53,696 nt of DNA from Ignisphaera cupida. GTDB taxonomy: Archaea > Thermoproteota > Thermoprotei_A > Sulfolobales > Ignisphaeraceae. The notes under the pieces were generated by a model, which ran no database searches, was not told the DNA's origin, and saw only the letters and a program-made list of their open reading frames with translations. The stretch spans positions 1 to 53,696 of the forward strand of contig NZ_JASNVW010000008.1 of assembly GCF_030186535.1 (NCBI RefSeq), read 5' to 3'. Every line of letters starts with the position of its first letter. Positions within the stretch are counted from its first letter, which is position 1. Below, one piece after another: positions 24,303 to 33,297 of the stretch. A program made the position numbers and the translations under genes.

Positions 24303-25385
24303 TTAAACAATTTTTAAATAGTGGTCACCAAAACTATTATGGATTCTAACCTCAGATTTCAATGGCTTTGCAATGTATATACCATCCTCATTAGATATAA
24401 TCTCTACCCTCAGCTTTTTACCAGCAATGTTTTCAACCCACTGAATACCAGCAACAGTTATTGTTGTATCAAAATCTTTGTCAACAGCTATAACCTCATT
24501 CCTTAGCCAACCAGGAGAAACAATTATAACTTCTAATGCATCGCCTTTTCTATACTTTATTGGATATCTCTTTGCAGGTTTTATACCAAAGTCAAGCTTC
24601 TTATAGTATAGATTAACACCATATTTTTTCTCCAAACGCTCAAGAAACTTTCTAAACACACTCCAAGAAACATCTTTCACACCTGGAATCTTTCTACCAT
24701 ACTTGTGAATCTCATACTTTTGAATACCAAAAGGTGGAAAAACCTTTCCAACACCTACCCTAAGACCCCACTCAATAATTTTCTCGATATCCTCATCGTT
24801 TACTCCTGGAATCCAAACAGGTGTTAGGTGAACATCTATTTTAGTATTTTTAACAATGTACTCAACAATCTCCATAACCTTCTCCGGATTGTACCAGGAT
24901 ACGCCTTGAAGCATTCTACTCTTTTGAGGATCTAGAGAATCTATGCTTATATTCAGTCTATCTAAACCAGCATTGTCTAGAGAGTCTATAAGGTTTTTTG
25001 TTAATGTATACCCCCTACTCTCCATGGCCACCCTCGGAAAAATCTTCTTGAGCTCTGCAACAATGTCAACAATTCTTGGATGTGTGGGAGGCTCACCAAC
25101 ACCATCAATAAGAGCTTCTAGAACATCACCTTTAACATCTCTAACATGCTTTGCCCACTTAACCAAATGCCTCCAATCAACAACGTACTCAGATTGCCTA
25201 TGAACAGATTTTGGACCTGCGTCAACACTACAAAAAATACAGTTATATGGGCATATAGTTGTTGGTCTTATCTGCAAAACATTTGTTCCTCTATCAATAA
25301 CACCAAATGCTATGTGACCAACAAGAGGAATATCATCAATATAGATGTAGTATCTATTCACTGTTTTGCCTATTAGCTTTGGCAT
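24303..25385 (-). CDS. radical SAM protein, archaeal Fe-S oxidoreductase
   Basis: The cluster motif is CPYNCIFCS (CxxxCxxC, about residues 45-53), which binds the 4Fe-4S cluster that cleaves S-adenosylmethionine. DGVGEPPTHP is the GGE-like motif and ISIDSLDP the next strand of the barrel. The last 90 residues (from about 270) form a beta-rich domain of TRAM-like type (GDALEVIIVSPGW ... GKKLRVEIIS) that may bind RNA. The group is known as conserved archaeal oxidoreductases without an assigned reaction. Start ATG 25385. It may share a transcript with nreA. Confidence 0.83.
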   Translation of the reverse strand: MPKLIGKTVNRYYIYIDDIPLVGHIAFGVIDRGTNVLQIRPTTICPYNCIFCSVDAGPKSVHRQSEYVVDWRHLVKWAKHVRDVKGDVLEALIDGVGEPPTHPRIVDIVAELKKIFPRVAMESRGYTLTKNLIDSLDNAGLDRLNISIDSLDPQKSRMLQGVSWYNPEKVMEIVEYIVKNTKIDVHLTPVWIPGVNDEDIEKIIEWGLRVGVGKVFPPFGIQKYEIHKYGRKIPGVKDVSWSVFRKFLERLEKKYGVNLYYKKLDFGIKPAKRYPIKYRKGDALEVIIVSPGWLRNEVIAVDKDFDTTITVAGIQWVENIAGKKLRVEIISNEDGIYIAKPLKSEVRIHNSFGDHYLKIV

Positions 25386-25429
25386 TAAACACCATTACCA
25401 AAACTGTTAACTAGAAAAAAATCTTTTGT

Positions 25430-26926
25430 TTATCCTTCGCTAATTAGAATTCTTAGAACTACAGGTTTCTTCATTCTTGCAACACTTGGTATTTTCACTC
25501 TCAGCCCATCCTCAGTCATGCTCCAATCAATTTTACCTTCAAAATTTGGTATATCAACATGGATAATGTGTCCATCAACTTGCTTGAAAAGCTTTAGTGA
25601 AAACTCTTGCTGTGGCTCACCCAGTATAGTTGCATATACTATCTCCTTTAGCGGATATGCATGCTTAGCTGTATACCTTATGTCACTACCTGTGAAAATA
25701 AGTTTTCTCTCTGTGAAGAATCCGCCCTCAACTTTTGTTGGTCCTTCACCAAATGATTTCCATGGTTTTGAGCCATAGACTGCTTCTCCATATGTTTCAA
25801 GCCAATCCCCAATTCTAAAGAGAATTCTCTTTTGCTCTTCTGGTATTGTTCCATCTGGTTTAGGCCCTATGTTTAGTAGAAACACACCGTTTTTACTAAC
25901 AACATCTATCATGTGCTGTACTATTGTTTCTGGTGTTTTGTACTCAGCATTCTTTATATAGCCCCACGACCTATAGTCAACAGATGTGTCTGCTAGCCAT
26001 GGATATTCCTGAAGAGTTTCAACAGTGCCTCTCTCAGCCAAGTCAGGCACAGCTGTACCGTCTTTGAAAGCACCATGCTTATAGACTATAACAGGTTCTA
26101 TGCCCCAGCTCTCACATCTGTTGTAGTAGTATGCTGCAAATGCTTGGAGATATGGCTCAAAAGCTGGGTTTGCTATCCACCAATCAAAATACACTATCCA
26201 AGGTCTGTACTTCTCAACAACTTCAACAATTCTTAGAAGCCAGTCCATTAAAAAGCTTTGATCTGGAGGAACATTGTTTGGCGATGGAGGAGCTCTAGGA
26301 TCTAAAGAAGCTGGTTTTGCAGGACCATAGAGATCAAAGTACTTCGGGTCTTTAACATCAGACTCTATTCTTGTTCCTGTCTCGAAAAACCACCAGTGCT
26401 CAGCTCTGTGATACGATACACCAAATATTAGCCCCCTATTCTCAACAGCTAGCTTAAGCTCCTTCACAATATCTCTCTTAGGACCAATTCTAGCTGCACA
26501 CCACCTTGTGTAGCTGGAATCCCAAAGAGCAAAACCATCATGATGCTCAGCAACAAGAACAACAAATTTTGCACCAGCTCTTTCAAATGTTTTTGCCCAT
26601 TCATCAGGATCCCAATTCTCAGCTGTAAACATTGGAATAAAGTCTTTGTATCCAAATTCTGTGTGAGGCCCAAAGTTCTTTATATGATACTCGTACTCTG
26701 GTCTAGAAGGATCATACATGTTTCTTGGGTACCACTCATTTCCAAAAGCAGGAACAGAGTAAGCACCCCAGTGAATGAATATACCAAACTTTGAATCGGT
26801 AAACCACTTAGGTGCTTTGTATCCCTTTAATGAATCCCAAGATGGTTGAAAAGGTCCTTTGGTAGGAGCTGGAATACTTGCCAAAATTTTGAATGGATTA
26901 GACATTTTTGCAATTCCAAGTTTCAT
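25430..26926 (-). CDS. alpha-L-fucosidase, GH29
   Basis: The enzyme removes terminal L-fucose from oligosaccharides. GIFIHWGAYSVPAFGNEWYPRNM (from about residue 48) and AKFVVLVAEHHDGFALWDS are GH29 hallmarks; the nucleophile is expected in IVYFDWW (about Asp 245). At 498 residues it is complete in one frame, unlike the Sulfolobus solfataricus enzyme, which needs a -1 frameshift to join two pieces. There is no signal peptide, so it is cytoplasmic. A minus-strand TTATTAAA box just upstream suggests a leaderless message. Its product would feed the isomerase-like protein at 13066. Confidence 0.95.
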   Translation of the reverse strand: MKLGIAKMSNPFKILASIPAPTKGPFQPSWDSLKGYKAPKWFTDSKFGIFIHWGAYSVPAFGNEWYPRNMYDPSRPEYEYHIKNFGPHTEFGYKDFIPMFTAENWDPDEWAKTFERAGAKFVVLVAEHHDGFALWDSSYTRWCAARIGPKRDIVKELKLAVENRGLIFGVSYHRAEHWWFFETGTRIESDVKDPKYFDLYGPAKPASLDPRAPPSPNNVPPDQSFLMDWLLRIVEVVEKYRPWIVYFDWWIANPAFEPYLQAFAAYYYNRCESWGIEPVIVYKHGAFKDGTAVPDLAERGTVETLQEYPWLADTSVDYRSWGYIKNAEYKTPETIVQHMIDVVSKNGVFLLNIGPKPDGTIPEEQKRILFRIGDWLETYGEAVYGSKPWKSFGEGPTKVEGGFFTERKLIFTGSDIRYTAKHAYPLKEIVYATILGEPQQEFSLKLFKQVDGHIIHVDIPNFEGKIDWSMTEDGLRVKIPSVARMKKPVVLRILISEG

Positions 26927-27140
26927 AACTAATTTTGATTTAATAAGTTTTGCTGAAAATCTTATTCAAGTAAATTACTCATTAAAGTATTGTTTGTAGT
27001 AATAGGTGAAAAATAATGGAACAATGTAAGTAGTACTGATCTTTGTGATTATAATCCAACACTTTTAGCCTTTTTTGGAATAGGAAGTATCTCTGACTAA
27101 AATTGTTCATCAGCAGTTAAATGATTATGGGAGTGATTAA

Positions 27141-27555
27141 ATGAGTTACTTTAGACGAAAAAGCATTTTGGGTTTACCACTTCAACTCGGGTGGATGCAA
27201 TGGATGTGATATAGAGTTTGTTGCTGCCTTAACTCCTAAATACGATGTTGAGAGGCCGGGTGTTCAACTAGTTTCTAGTCCTAGACATGCTGATGTTTTG
27301 GTTGTTAAAGGGCCTATTACAACTTTAACAGTTCGCCCACTTAGAATCATATATGAGCAAATACCTGAGCCAAAGAAGGTTATTGCGTTTGGCACATGTG
27401 CTTGCTCTGGAGGGGTTTTTGATGGGGGTTATAATGTTATTGGTGGAGTGGATAAAGTTATTCCTGTCGATGTGAAAATACCTGGTTGCCCAGCTCATCC
27501 AGGGGTTCTTCTAGAGGCTTTAGCTAAATTAGCAGGTGTGAAAAGCAGTGGGTAG
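27141..27555 (+). pseudogene. frameshifted NuoB/MbhJ-type Fe-S subunit
   Basis: Joined frames give the 20-kDa Fe-S subunit of complex I/membrane-bound hydrogenases: MSYFRRKSI from ATG 27141, then WVYHFNSGGCNGCDIEF, GTCACSGGVF and PGCPAHPGV, with all four cluster cysteines. Between RRKSI and WVY the frame shifts by one base; taking one T out of the run at 27166-27169 repairs it. The rest of the gene is intact for about 138 residues in all. It is followed by a fusion of complex fragments, so the locus is decaying; a base error at the T run is the alternative explanation for the shift itself. Confidence 0.8.
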
Positions 27556-28207
27556 TGGAATAATATCGAGTAAGATCTATGTTAATGCGGAGAGCCTTGG
27601 TGAGGAAATAGAAAAGTTTATGCATCAGGGATTTAACCATCTCATAACGATTACAGCTATGGATAGAAAAACATATATTGAGCTAATTTATCATTTAAGC
27701 AATTTGCAAGGGAAGGTGCAACATCTATCAGTTAGAATAAGCAAGGGAAAAACCAGTGATGCCAGATATTTCAAATATTATTCCAGGTGCAAAGATTTTG
27801 TCTTTATATTGGTTAGTGTACTGAAAAAACTTTACTCAACTGCAGATATTAGGGAACTTCAGAAGGTAGATTCAGAGAATGGATTTTTAAAATTTGTATT
27901 TGCAGTTTCAATGCTTGGATTAGCTGGGATGCCACCATTTATTTCCTTCTGGGCTGAGTTTTACATGAGTTTAGGACTACTTGCAGCAAGCACATTAATT
28001 GGTGTATCCTTTTTAATGCTATTGATATTAAAAGCATCTGTATTAGTGCTAACAACATTTATTTTTGCTGGTAGTAGTAGTAAATCGAAAAACCATGTAA
28101 AAACACCTTTAATTTCAATTGGCGCAGCTCTTGCACTAAACATTTTAATGATTATTCTCTTCCCATTTTACCAACAGATAATGGAACACTTCATTGCAAA
28201 AACATGA
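27548..28207 (+). pseudogene. fusion of NuoC-like start and NuoN/MrpD-like end
   Basis: This 219-codon frame joins two unrelated parts. Residues 1-60 resemble the N-terminus of a NuoC/30-kDa subunit (GEEIEKFMHQGFNHLITITAMD, YIELIYHLSN). From about 75 the sequence resembles the C-terminal third of a proton-pumping NuoM/NuoN/MrpD subunit (LYSTADIRELQ, SMLGLAGMPPFISFWAEFY, then two to three membrane segments). The missing NuoC end, NuoD and other subunits were presumably deleted, leaving an accidental in-frame fusion. It overlaps the end of the NuoB-like gene by eight bases. A working product seems unlikely, though the frame is still open. Confidence 0.7.
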
Positions 28208-28253
28208 CAACGCTTTGCTCTATTTGCATCTAGCCCATTTCTATACGCATAAT

Positions 28254-29126
28254 TCATAAATATGTTATTGCAACACCCAATGTCACAGCAATTGATCCTG
28301 CAATGTTTCTCATCGATATTTTTTCATGTGATATTGTTTTTGTTGTAATTTGTGATATAACCGGTGTTAAAGCTGTTGCTATAGCAGCTAGTGATGCACC
28401 CATTACACTAATTGCATATATGTATAGATACATTCCTATGGTCCACCCCAGAACACCTGTTATTGTAGCAGCTTTCATCACATCTCCCACAAGCTCTTTG
28501 CTATACCAACCCTCAACACCATAGCCAACTAGCAGCAAAGACAAGGCTATTATTATTAGCCTAACTGCCGTAAGAACTACCACATCCGGAATATAGCGAA
28601 GACTTATTTTAACCAATACTGTTCCCAGCCCCCATGCAACAGCTGTTCCAAGACCTGCTAAAAATCCAATACTCATCTCCTTTACACCAACAACTTTGCT
28701 ATGCTCTTTGCCAGAAACACTAATTGCTATACCCATAAAAGCTATGAAGGCTCCAGCAACTGTTTTCAAACCCACAATCTCATTAGCTAGAATACGAGAA
28801 AATATTTGAGTGAAGAAAATATATGTATAGCTTATTGTAACAGCTAGTGAACCGCCTATTGTCTTAATTGATAAAGCATATAGAGAATCCCCTATACCAG
28901 GCCCAATTATTGCTGACAATGCAATAACAATCCATGCAAGTAAATCAAGCTCTAAACTTGTGTTCCTAGAGAAAAGCAGGGGAAGCAAAGGTATTAAAGC
29001 TATTGAAGCTCTAATACCTGTGAAGGTTAATGGCTTAATAGCTCTACCATACCTCGATATAACAGCTGGGTTGAAACTCCACAAAAGAGATGCTGTTACT
29101 ATTGCTATGATTCCCCACATAAGCAT
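28254..29126 (-). CDS. EamA/DMT family transporter
   Basis: About ten hydrophobic segments and the two-fold repeat of the EamA (drug/metabolite transporter) family are visible: WGIIAIVTASLLWSFNPAVI at the start of repeat one and GFLAGLGTAVAWGLGTVLVKI at the start of repeat two, each followed by the usual R...I segment (TGIRASIALIPLL; TAVRLIIIALSLL). The substrate is unknown. I chose ATG 29126 (MLMWGII) because the family starts right at the first membrane segment; an upstream start at 29159 would add eleven residues. Confidence 0.85.
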   Translation of the reverse strand: MLMWGIIAIVTASLLWSFNPAVISRYGRAIKPLTFTGIRASIALIPLLPLLFSRNTSLELDLLAWIVIALSAIIGPGIGDSLYALSIKTIGGSLAVTISYTYIFFTQIFSRILANEIVGLKTVAGAFIAFMGIAISVSGKEHSKVVGVKEMSIGFLAGLGTAVAWGLGTVLVKISLRYIPDVVVLTAVRLIIIALSLLLVGYGVEGWYSKELVGDVMKAATITGVLGWTIGMYLYIYAISVMGASLAAIATALTPVISQITTKTISHEKISMRNIAGSIAVTLGVAITYL

Positions 29127-29304
29127 CACTACATGATAGGCTCTACAGCCATGTTGCAAGCCTAAAAACCTTCTATATTGTGTTCAACATGGGTTATAAC
29201 TTAGATTACAACTAGTTTTTAATCACAAGTGCTATGAAAAACTAATACCCTAAATTCATTAAGTGAAATTGAAAGCACTAAGCGAATTGTGGAAGGTGTT
29301 TAAA

Positions 29305-30315
29305 ATGGTGTTTGACATTGTTGAAGGGTTTTACATGATTTTGAAAGACAAGTCTATTTTCTATGCCAAGGGTGTTTCACATCCACCGAAAAAGCTGGTT
29401 GCTTTTCCAAAGTATGTTCCTAGCCCTAGTGGTGATAGAGTTCACAGCTCTGGATTTAGATACTTGAAGATTCCCGGTGTTGATGCTGAAATGGATTATG
29501 TTAAGAAGCATTATCCACACTATATTGTGTATGATGATTATTTCTGTAGATCTGTTCCAATGATTCCTCTAAGCGATGTTGAAATGGTTTTGAATCCAGT
29601 TGAAAAAGCTAAGGAGATTTTGAATTCTACAAGAGTTGTTGATAGTGTTATTAATGATATTAGAGATTTTCTAGTGCTAGCTTCTGAAATTGGGGGTGTT
29701 AGAAACATTGGTGTTTCAGGTTCTGTGTTAGCTGGGTTACATAAAAGTGATTCTGATATTGATATTGTTGTTTATGGCTTTGAAGACTCCATTAAAATGT
29801 ATAGATTTTTGAGTGATGCGATTAATGATTGTAATTTGGGTTTCTCCAAATACTCTAGAGAATCTCTTCACAAACTCTACAGAGAGAGAATTGCTGAAAC
29901 ACCAATACCATTTGAAAAATTTGTTGAGGTAGAGTCTAGAAGGGTTTTGGAGGGCTTCTTCAAAGGAAGAGAATACTTTGTTAGACTAGTTAAAGAACCT
30001 GATAAAGATGATGTTTACGGTGTTTACAAATGTAGAAAAATTGGTGTAGCAACACTAAGGCTTAGAATTGAAGATGACTCACAAGCAATTTACACTCCAT
30101 GCAGATACAAAGTGCATGTTGAAGACGTTGTAAGTGGTGTTAAGACTAATGTTGAAGAGGTTTACAGTCTTAGGGGAAGATTCAACGAAATTGCTAAAAA
30201 AGGTGAAGTTGCATTGGCCAGAGGTTCTGTAGAGCTTCTAGAGTATGGAAGTGGTATGCAAAAATACAGACTCTACATAGGAGACCCTGGGGACTTTATC
30301 TATCCAATAAGATAA
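29305..30315 (+). CDS. predicted archaeal nucleotidyltransferase
   Basis: The central motif GVSGSVLAGLHKSDSDIDIVVYG (from about residue 142) is the GS-x(10)-DxD signature of the DNA polymerase beta-like nucleotidyltransferase fold, so a nucleotidyl transfer to a protein, RNA or small molecule is expected. The N-terminal 100 residues (YFCRSVPMIPLSDVEMV) and the C-terminal beta-rich part are family-specific and of unknown role. ATG 29305 follows AGGTG by six bases; the upstream frame to 29263 is less likely. Single gene with no evident partner. Confidence 0.8.
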   Translation: MVFDIVEGFYMILKDKSIFYAKGVSHPPKKLVAFPKYVPSPSGDRVHSSGFRYLKIPGVDAEMDYVKKHYPHYIVYDDYFCRSVPMIPLSDVEMVLNPVEKAKEILNSTRVVDSVINDIRDFLVLASEIGGVRNIGVSGSVLAGLHKSDSDIDIVVYGFEDSIKMYRFLSDAINDCNLGFSKYSRESLHKLYRERIAETPIPFEKFVEVESRRVLEGFFKGREYFVRLVKEPDKDDVYGVYKCRKIGVATLRLRIEDDSQAIYTPCRYKVHVEDVVSGVKTNVEEVYSLRGRFNEIAKKGEVALARGSVELLEYGSGMQKYRLYIGDPGDFIYPIR

Positions 30316-30385
30316 TTTAGTAATTAAAGCAATTAAACTATAGATTTTTATTCAAAAAGAGGTTATAGTATTCTAGGGTGAACCC

Positions 30386-30898
30386 ATGCCCAAAATCGGT
30401 ATAAGATTTGGAGAAGCTCTAGTTGGTGAAGAACCTGAGATTGCCCACATAGATTTGATAATTGGCGATAAGGATGGGCCTGCTGGAATAGGATTTGCAT
30501 TTGGCTTAGCACATCAAACATATGGGCATACAAAACTCTTTGCTGTGCTAACCCCGAATCTACTGGTAAAGCCAGTTACTTTGCTTGTTCCAAAGGTAAC
30601 TATAAAGAATCTTAAACAAGCTGAGCTTGTCTTTGGAGCTGCTCAATATGCTGTTGCAAAAGCTGTTGCAGATTCTGTTGCAGAAGGTGTGATTCCAAAG
30701 GATATTGTTGAAGATGTTGTTATAATATGTGGAGTCTTTGTTCATCCAGCAGCTAAAGACCCTGACAAAGTGTTTAAATACAATTATGAGGCTACAAAAC
30801 TAGCTATTAAGAGGGCCATGGCTGGAGAACCAAAAATTGATGAGATTCTAGCTAAGAAAGATACTGTTGAGCATCCATTCTATAAACCTAAAAAGTAG
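30386..30898 (+). CDS. fae: formaldehyde-activating enzyme (Fae) homologue
   Basis: Fae condenses formaldehyde with tetrahydromethanopterin in methylotrophs and methanogens. This 170-residue protein carries the signature [20 protein letters not shown], including the histidine held to be catalytic (about His 21), and [14 protein letters not shown], as in true Fae. There is no fused hexulose-phosphate synthase domain. In crenarchaea the partner pterin and the role are unclear; detoxifying formaldehyde or another aldehyde is possible. ATG 30386 follows the weak GGGTGAA site at about 30375-30381. The moaC gene converges on it from the right. Confidence 0.9.
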   Translation: MPKIGIRFGEALVGEEPEIAHIDLIIGDKDGPAGIGFAFGLAHQTYGHTKLFAVLTPNLLVKPVTLLVPKVTIKNLKQAELVFGAAQYAVAKAVADSVAEGVIPKDIVEDVVIICGVFVHPAAKDPDKVFKYNYEATKLAIKRAMAGEPKIDEILAKKDTVEHPFYKPKK

Positions 30899-30911
30899 CT
30901 CATAAACCAAT

Positions 30912-31364
30912 TCAATATTTTTCAACATCTTTTTTCAACTTTTCAACAACTCTAATAAACTCTATAGCTGTGTATGGATATTGCCCATTCTCATTCTTTT
31001 CATACTTTTTAACCATGTCCCAAACATTTAGAAGAGCAATTGAAACAGCTGTCAATGCCTCCATTTCAGCACCTGTTCTCTCACGTGCTTTAACCAGTAC
31101 CTCTATACAGAGTCTCTCATCTTCTAGCCAAATCCTTGGCTCCACATAATCTATTTTTATTGGGTGACAGAAGGGCAGTAGGATATGAGCTAGTTTTGCA
31201 GAAGATATTGCAACTATTGATGAAGCTGTTAAAACATCTCCTTTCTCAACCCCACCACTCCTAATCCTATCAATAGTTTCTTTTCTAAGCTTTATACACC
31301 CCATTGCAACAGCTTCTCTAAAAACATCTGGTTTACCACTAACATCAACCATTTTTGCAGACAT
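30912..31364 (-). CDS. moaC: cyclic pyranopterin monophosphate synthase
   Basis: MoaC works with MoaA to turn GTP into cyclic pyranopterin monophosphate, the first step to the molybdenum/tungsten cofactor. MVDVSGKPDVFREAVAMG, ILLPFCHPIKID (active-site lysine region) and ARERTGAEMEALTAVSIALLNVWDM are the family motifs. The 150-residue length is normal. A W/Mo cofactor suits hyperthermophiles that use tungsten oxidoreductases, but none is seen here. It is divergent from the orphan at 31386 with 21 bases between the two starts. Confidence 0.95.
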   Translation of the reverse strand: MSAKMVDVSGKPDVFREAVAMGCIKLRKETIDRIRSGGVEKGDVLTASSIVAISSAKLAHILLPFCHPIKIDYVEPRIWLEDERLCIEVLVKARERTGAEMEALTAVSIALLNVWDMVKKYEKNENGQYPYTAIEFIRVVEKLKKDVEKY

Positions 31365-31385
31365 AGACTTAAACCCTCTGCAACA

Positions 31386-31901
31386 ATGCTTACTTTTGTG
31401 AAGAGCATGCTAATATCCTTTATAAATGCTAGAAATGGTCTACATCTTTTCGAATACCTCAAGAAGCTTGGATGTGTAATTGAGGAAGAAGCACACACAG
31501 TATTACCAGATTCATCAGAATATGGGTTATACACATGCAAAAAAGACAATGATATAAAAGCTGTTTTAGCTATGCACTACATAGACCATCACTATGCAGC
31601 ACTAATGGAGCTTAGAGATGATGCAAGTGATAGAAAAGTTTTAGAGGCTTTGATAAAGGCTAAGCAAAAAGGCATTTGGATAGCACCTGTTGAGCCTGTG
31701 ATTTACATGTCAAAAGATTATGAAATTGTGAAGAAACTTAGTATGAACTATTCAGATGAAATACCACCTGAATCAACAAAATATTTGGAGAAATACTTTA
31801 AAATACAAACAAAGTGGAAAAATTTCATCGAAGATATCATAATCAGTTTAATTAAGTTTGCTGAAAATATTAGAAATGCTAACGACTTTATTGAGATTTA
31901 A
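31386..31901 (+). CDS. unknown protein, 171 aa
   Basis: I do not recognise this protein. It is soluble and mixed alpha/beta, with ARNGLHLFEYLKKLGCVIEEEA near the start, KAVLAMHYIDHHYAALMELRDDAS in the middle and a charged helical C-terminus. The central strand-helix pattern could suit a small nucleotide-binding or protein-interaction fold, but there is no motif. An internal ATG at 31407 is an alternative start. It is divergent from moaC with only 21 bases between, so the two share control sequence. Confidence 0.55.
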   Translation: MLTFVKSMLISFINARNGLHLFEYLKKLGCVIEEEAHTVLPDSSEYGLYTCKKDNDIKAVLAMHYIDHHYAALMELRDDASDRKVLEALIKAKQKGIWIAPVEPVIYMSKDYEIVKKLSMNYSDEIPPESTKYLEKYFKIQTKWKNFIEDIIISLIKFAENIRNANDFIEI

Positions 31902-32018
31902 TTTTTGAGATTTGAATTTAAGAAAAAGGCTTTATGTAAAAAATTTATATGTGAAAAATTTAAAAGTTTTAGACGTGATAAATCTAATTAGAGAGGTTTA
32001 ATTAGGGCGAAAAGAGCT

Positions 32019-32336
32019 TTGAGTCAAAGTAGTATTCAAACACTACTGGATGTAGCTAAAGAGATATGTCTAAAATACAATGTGCTATGCATTAATATTA
32101 AAGATTCAACAGAATCTGAAAAATTATTAATGTTATCGATGACGTGGATTGAAAACTTTTTCTATATAGATCCACAGATATGTATCACAGATTTTGATTG
32201 CGTTGAGAGCTTAATTAAAATGCATAAAGAGGTTTTTGAATATGCCCAGAGAGGAGAGTACATAATTAATTTAGATAAGGAAAGATTTTTAGAAGCAGTT
32301 GAAAAACTTCTCAAGCTGAGTCAGAACCAAGGCTAA
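32019..32336 (+). CDS. unknown small protein, 105 aa
   Basis: I do not recognise this protein. It is acidic and mostly helical (QTLLDVAKEICLKYNVLCINI, KMHKEVFEYAQRGEYIINLDKERFLEAVEKLLKL), with no membrane segment. The start is TTG 32019, with only a poor GGGCG ribosome site 20 bases before. An AT-rich TATA-like region lies at 31930-31960. Codon use agrees with the neighbours. Function unknown. Confidence 0.45.
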   Translation: MSQSSIQTLLDVAKEICLKYNVLCINIKDSTESEKLLMLSMTWIENFFYIDPQICITDFDCVESLIKMHKEVFEYAQRGEYIINLDKERFLEAVEKLLKLSQNQG

Positions 32337-32638
32337 GTAAATCATTTTTCAAAAAATCTATATTCACTAAAACAGCTATTATCAACTTGTCAATACCATT
32401 CTTATCATAGCTATAGATTTATGGGGATTAATATAATATTTAGGATATGTCGAAGCTTAGAACACTTAGCATTGATGATTTTGAAATGTGTTGAGAAGTT
32501 TCAAACTGTTTTCAGAGTAAATGTATACGGCAAAATTTGTTAGAGTTGCTACGAATATTTTTCTAAAGCTCATCTACGAATATGTAGACCTAAAATGTTT
32601 ATATATTTTGTAGCTATGTATTGTTTATGGTGTAAGTA
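32337..32638. other. intergenic stretch before vapBC
   Basis: No gene is visible. A clear plus-strand TATA box, GTTTATATATTTTG at about 32598-32611, should start transcription near 32630, just before the antitoxin GTG. A 15-codon open stretch from ATG 32446 (MSKLRTLSIDDFEMC) may be a remnant of a lost gene; it is too short to name. Confidence 0.45.
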
Positions 32639-32863
32639 GTGAGTGTTGTGATAAGTGTTAGAGTTAGGGAAGATGTTAAGAAGTTTTTAGAGGAAAGTGG
32701 TATAGATGTGTCTGAGGAGATTAGAAGATTTCTGGAAGAACTCTATATTAAGGTTAAGATGAGGAAATACATTGATAAATGGGATAGGTTGCTAGATAGT
32801 GTAAAGCCTAGTGAGAAGGGTTTTTCAGTAGAATCTGTGAGGGGGGATCGTGAGAGTCATTGA
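32639..32863 (+). CDS. vapB: VapB-type antitoxin
   Basis: The 74-residue protein begins with a ribbon-helix-helix motif (VVISVRVREDVKKFLEESGIDVSEEIRRFLEEL), which would bind DNA as a dimer, and ends in a charged tail (LDSVKPSEKGFSVESV) of the kind that blocks a PIN toxin. GTG 32639 is placed right after a TATA box and gives a nearly leaderless message. It overlaps the PIN toxin remnant by 14 bases, the usual vapBC order. Confidence 0.85.
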   Translation: MSVVISVRVREDVKKFLEESGIDVSEEIRRFLEELYIKVKMRKYIDKWDRLLDSVKPSEKGFSVESVRGDRESH

Positions 32864-33246
32864 CTCTTCTGCTTTGGGTTAGGTATTTTAGTCGTGAAGA
32901 AAATTGGGAGAAGGTTAGGGAAATAATGCTTCAAGGTGTTATCTCACTAGATCTTGCTGTTAAGGAGCTTGCAAATGCCTTGTGGAAGAAGGTTCGTAGA
33001 GGGGAAATGAATTTTGAAGTTGCTAAAACAATTCTTAGGGATATTACTGAGGAAAAGCCCATTCCTATTGAATATGAGGAGAAGTATCTAAGTAGAGCGT
33101 TTGAGATAGCTATGGAAAATGGTTTAACTATATACGATTCACTTTTCATAGTATTTGCCATGGAGAAAGGTTTGGAGCTTGTAACATGTGATGAAAATCA
33201 AGCGAGAATTGCACGAAAACTAGGGGTTAAGGTACTTGTCCTTTAA
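32850..33246 (+). pseudogene. vapC: VapC-type PIN toxin, frameshifted
   Basis: GTG 32850 starts MRVIDSSAL, the first PIN strand with its catalytic Asp, but the frame stops two codons later. In the next frame the protein continues as VRYFSREENWEKVREI, VKELANALWKKV, GLTIYDSLFIVFAM and LVTCDENQARIARKLGVKVL, with the remaining acidic residues. Taking one G from the run 32876-32878 restores a full PIN protein of about 131 residues. As it stands the toxin lacks its first Asp or its body, so it is inactive unless ribosomes shift frame there or the G run is a base error. The antitoxin gene is intact. Confidence 0.85.
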
Positions 33247-33297
33247 TATTTATATCGACAAAAGCTTTTATCATTTTAGCCAATCTAAAATTGCAGA

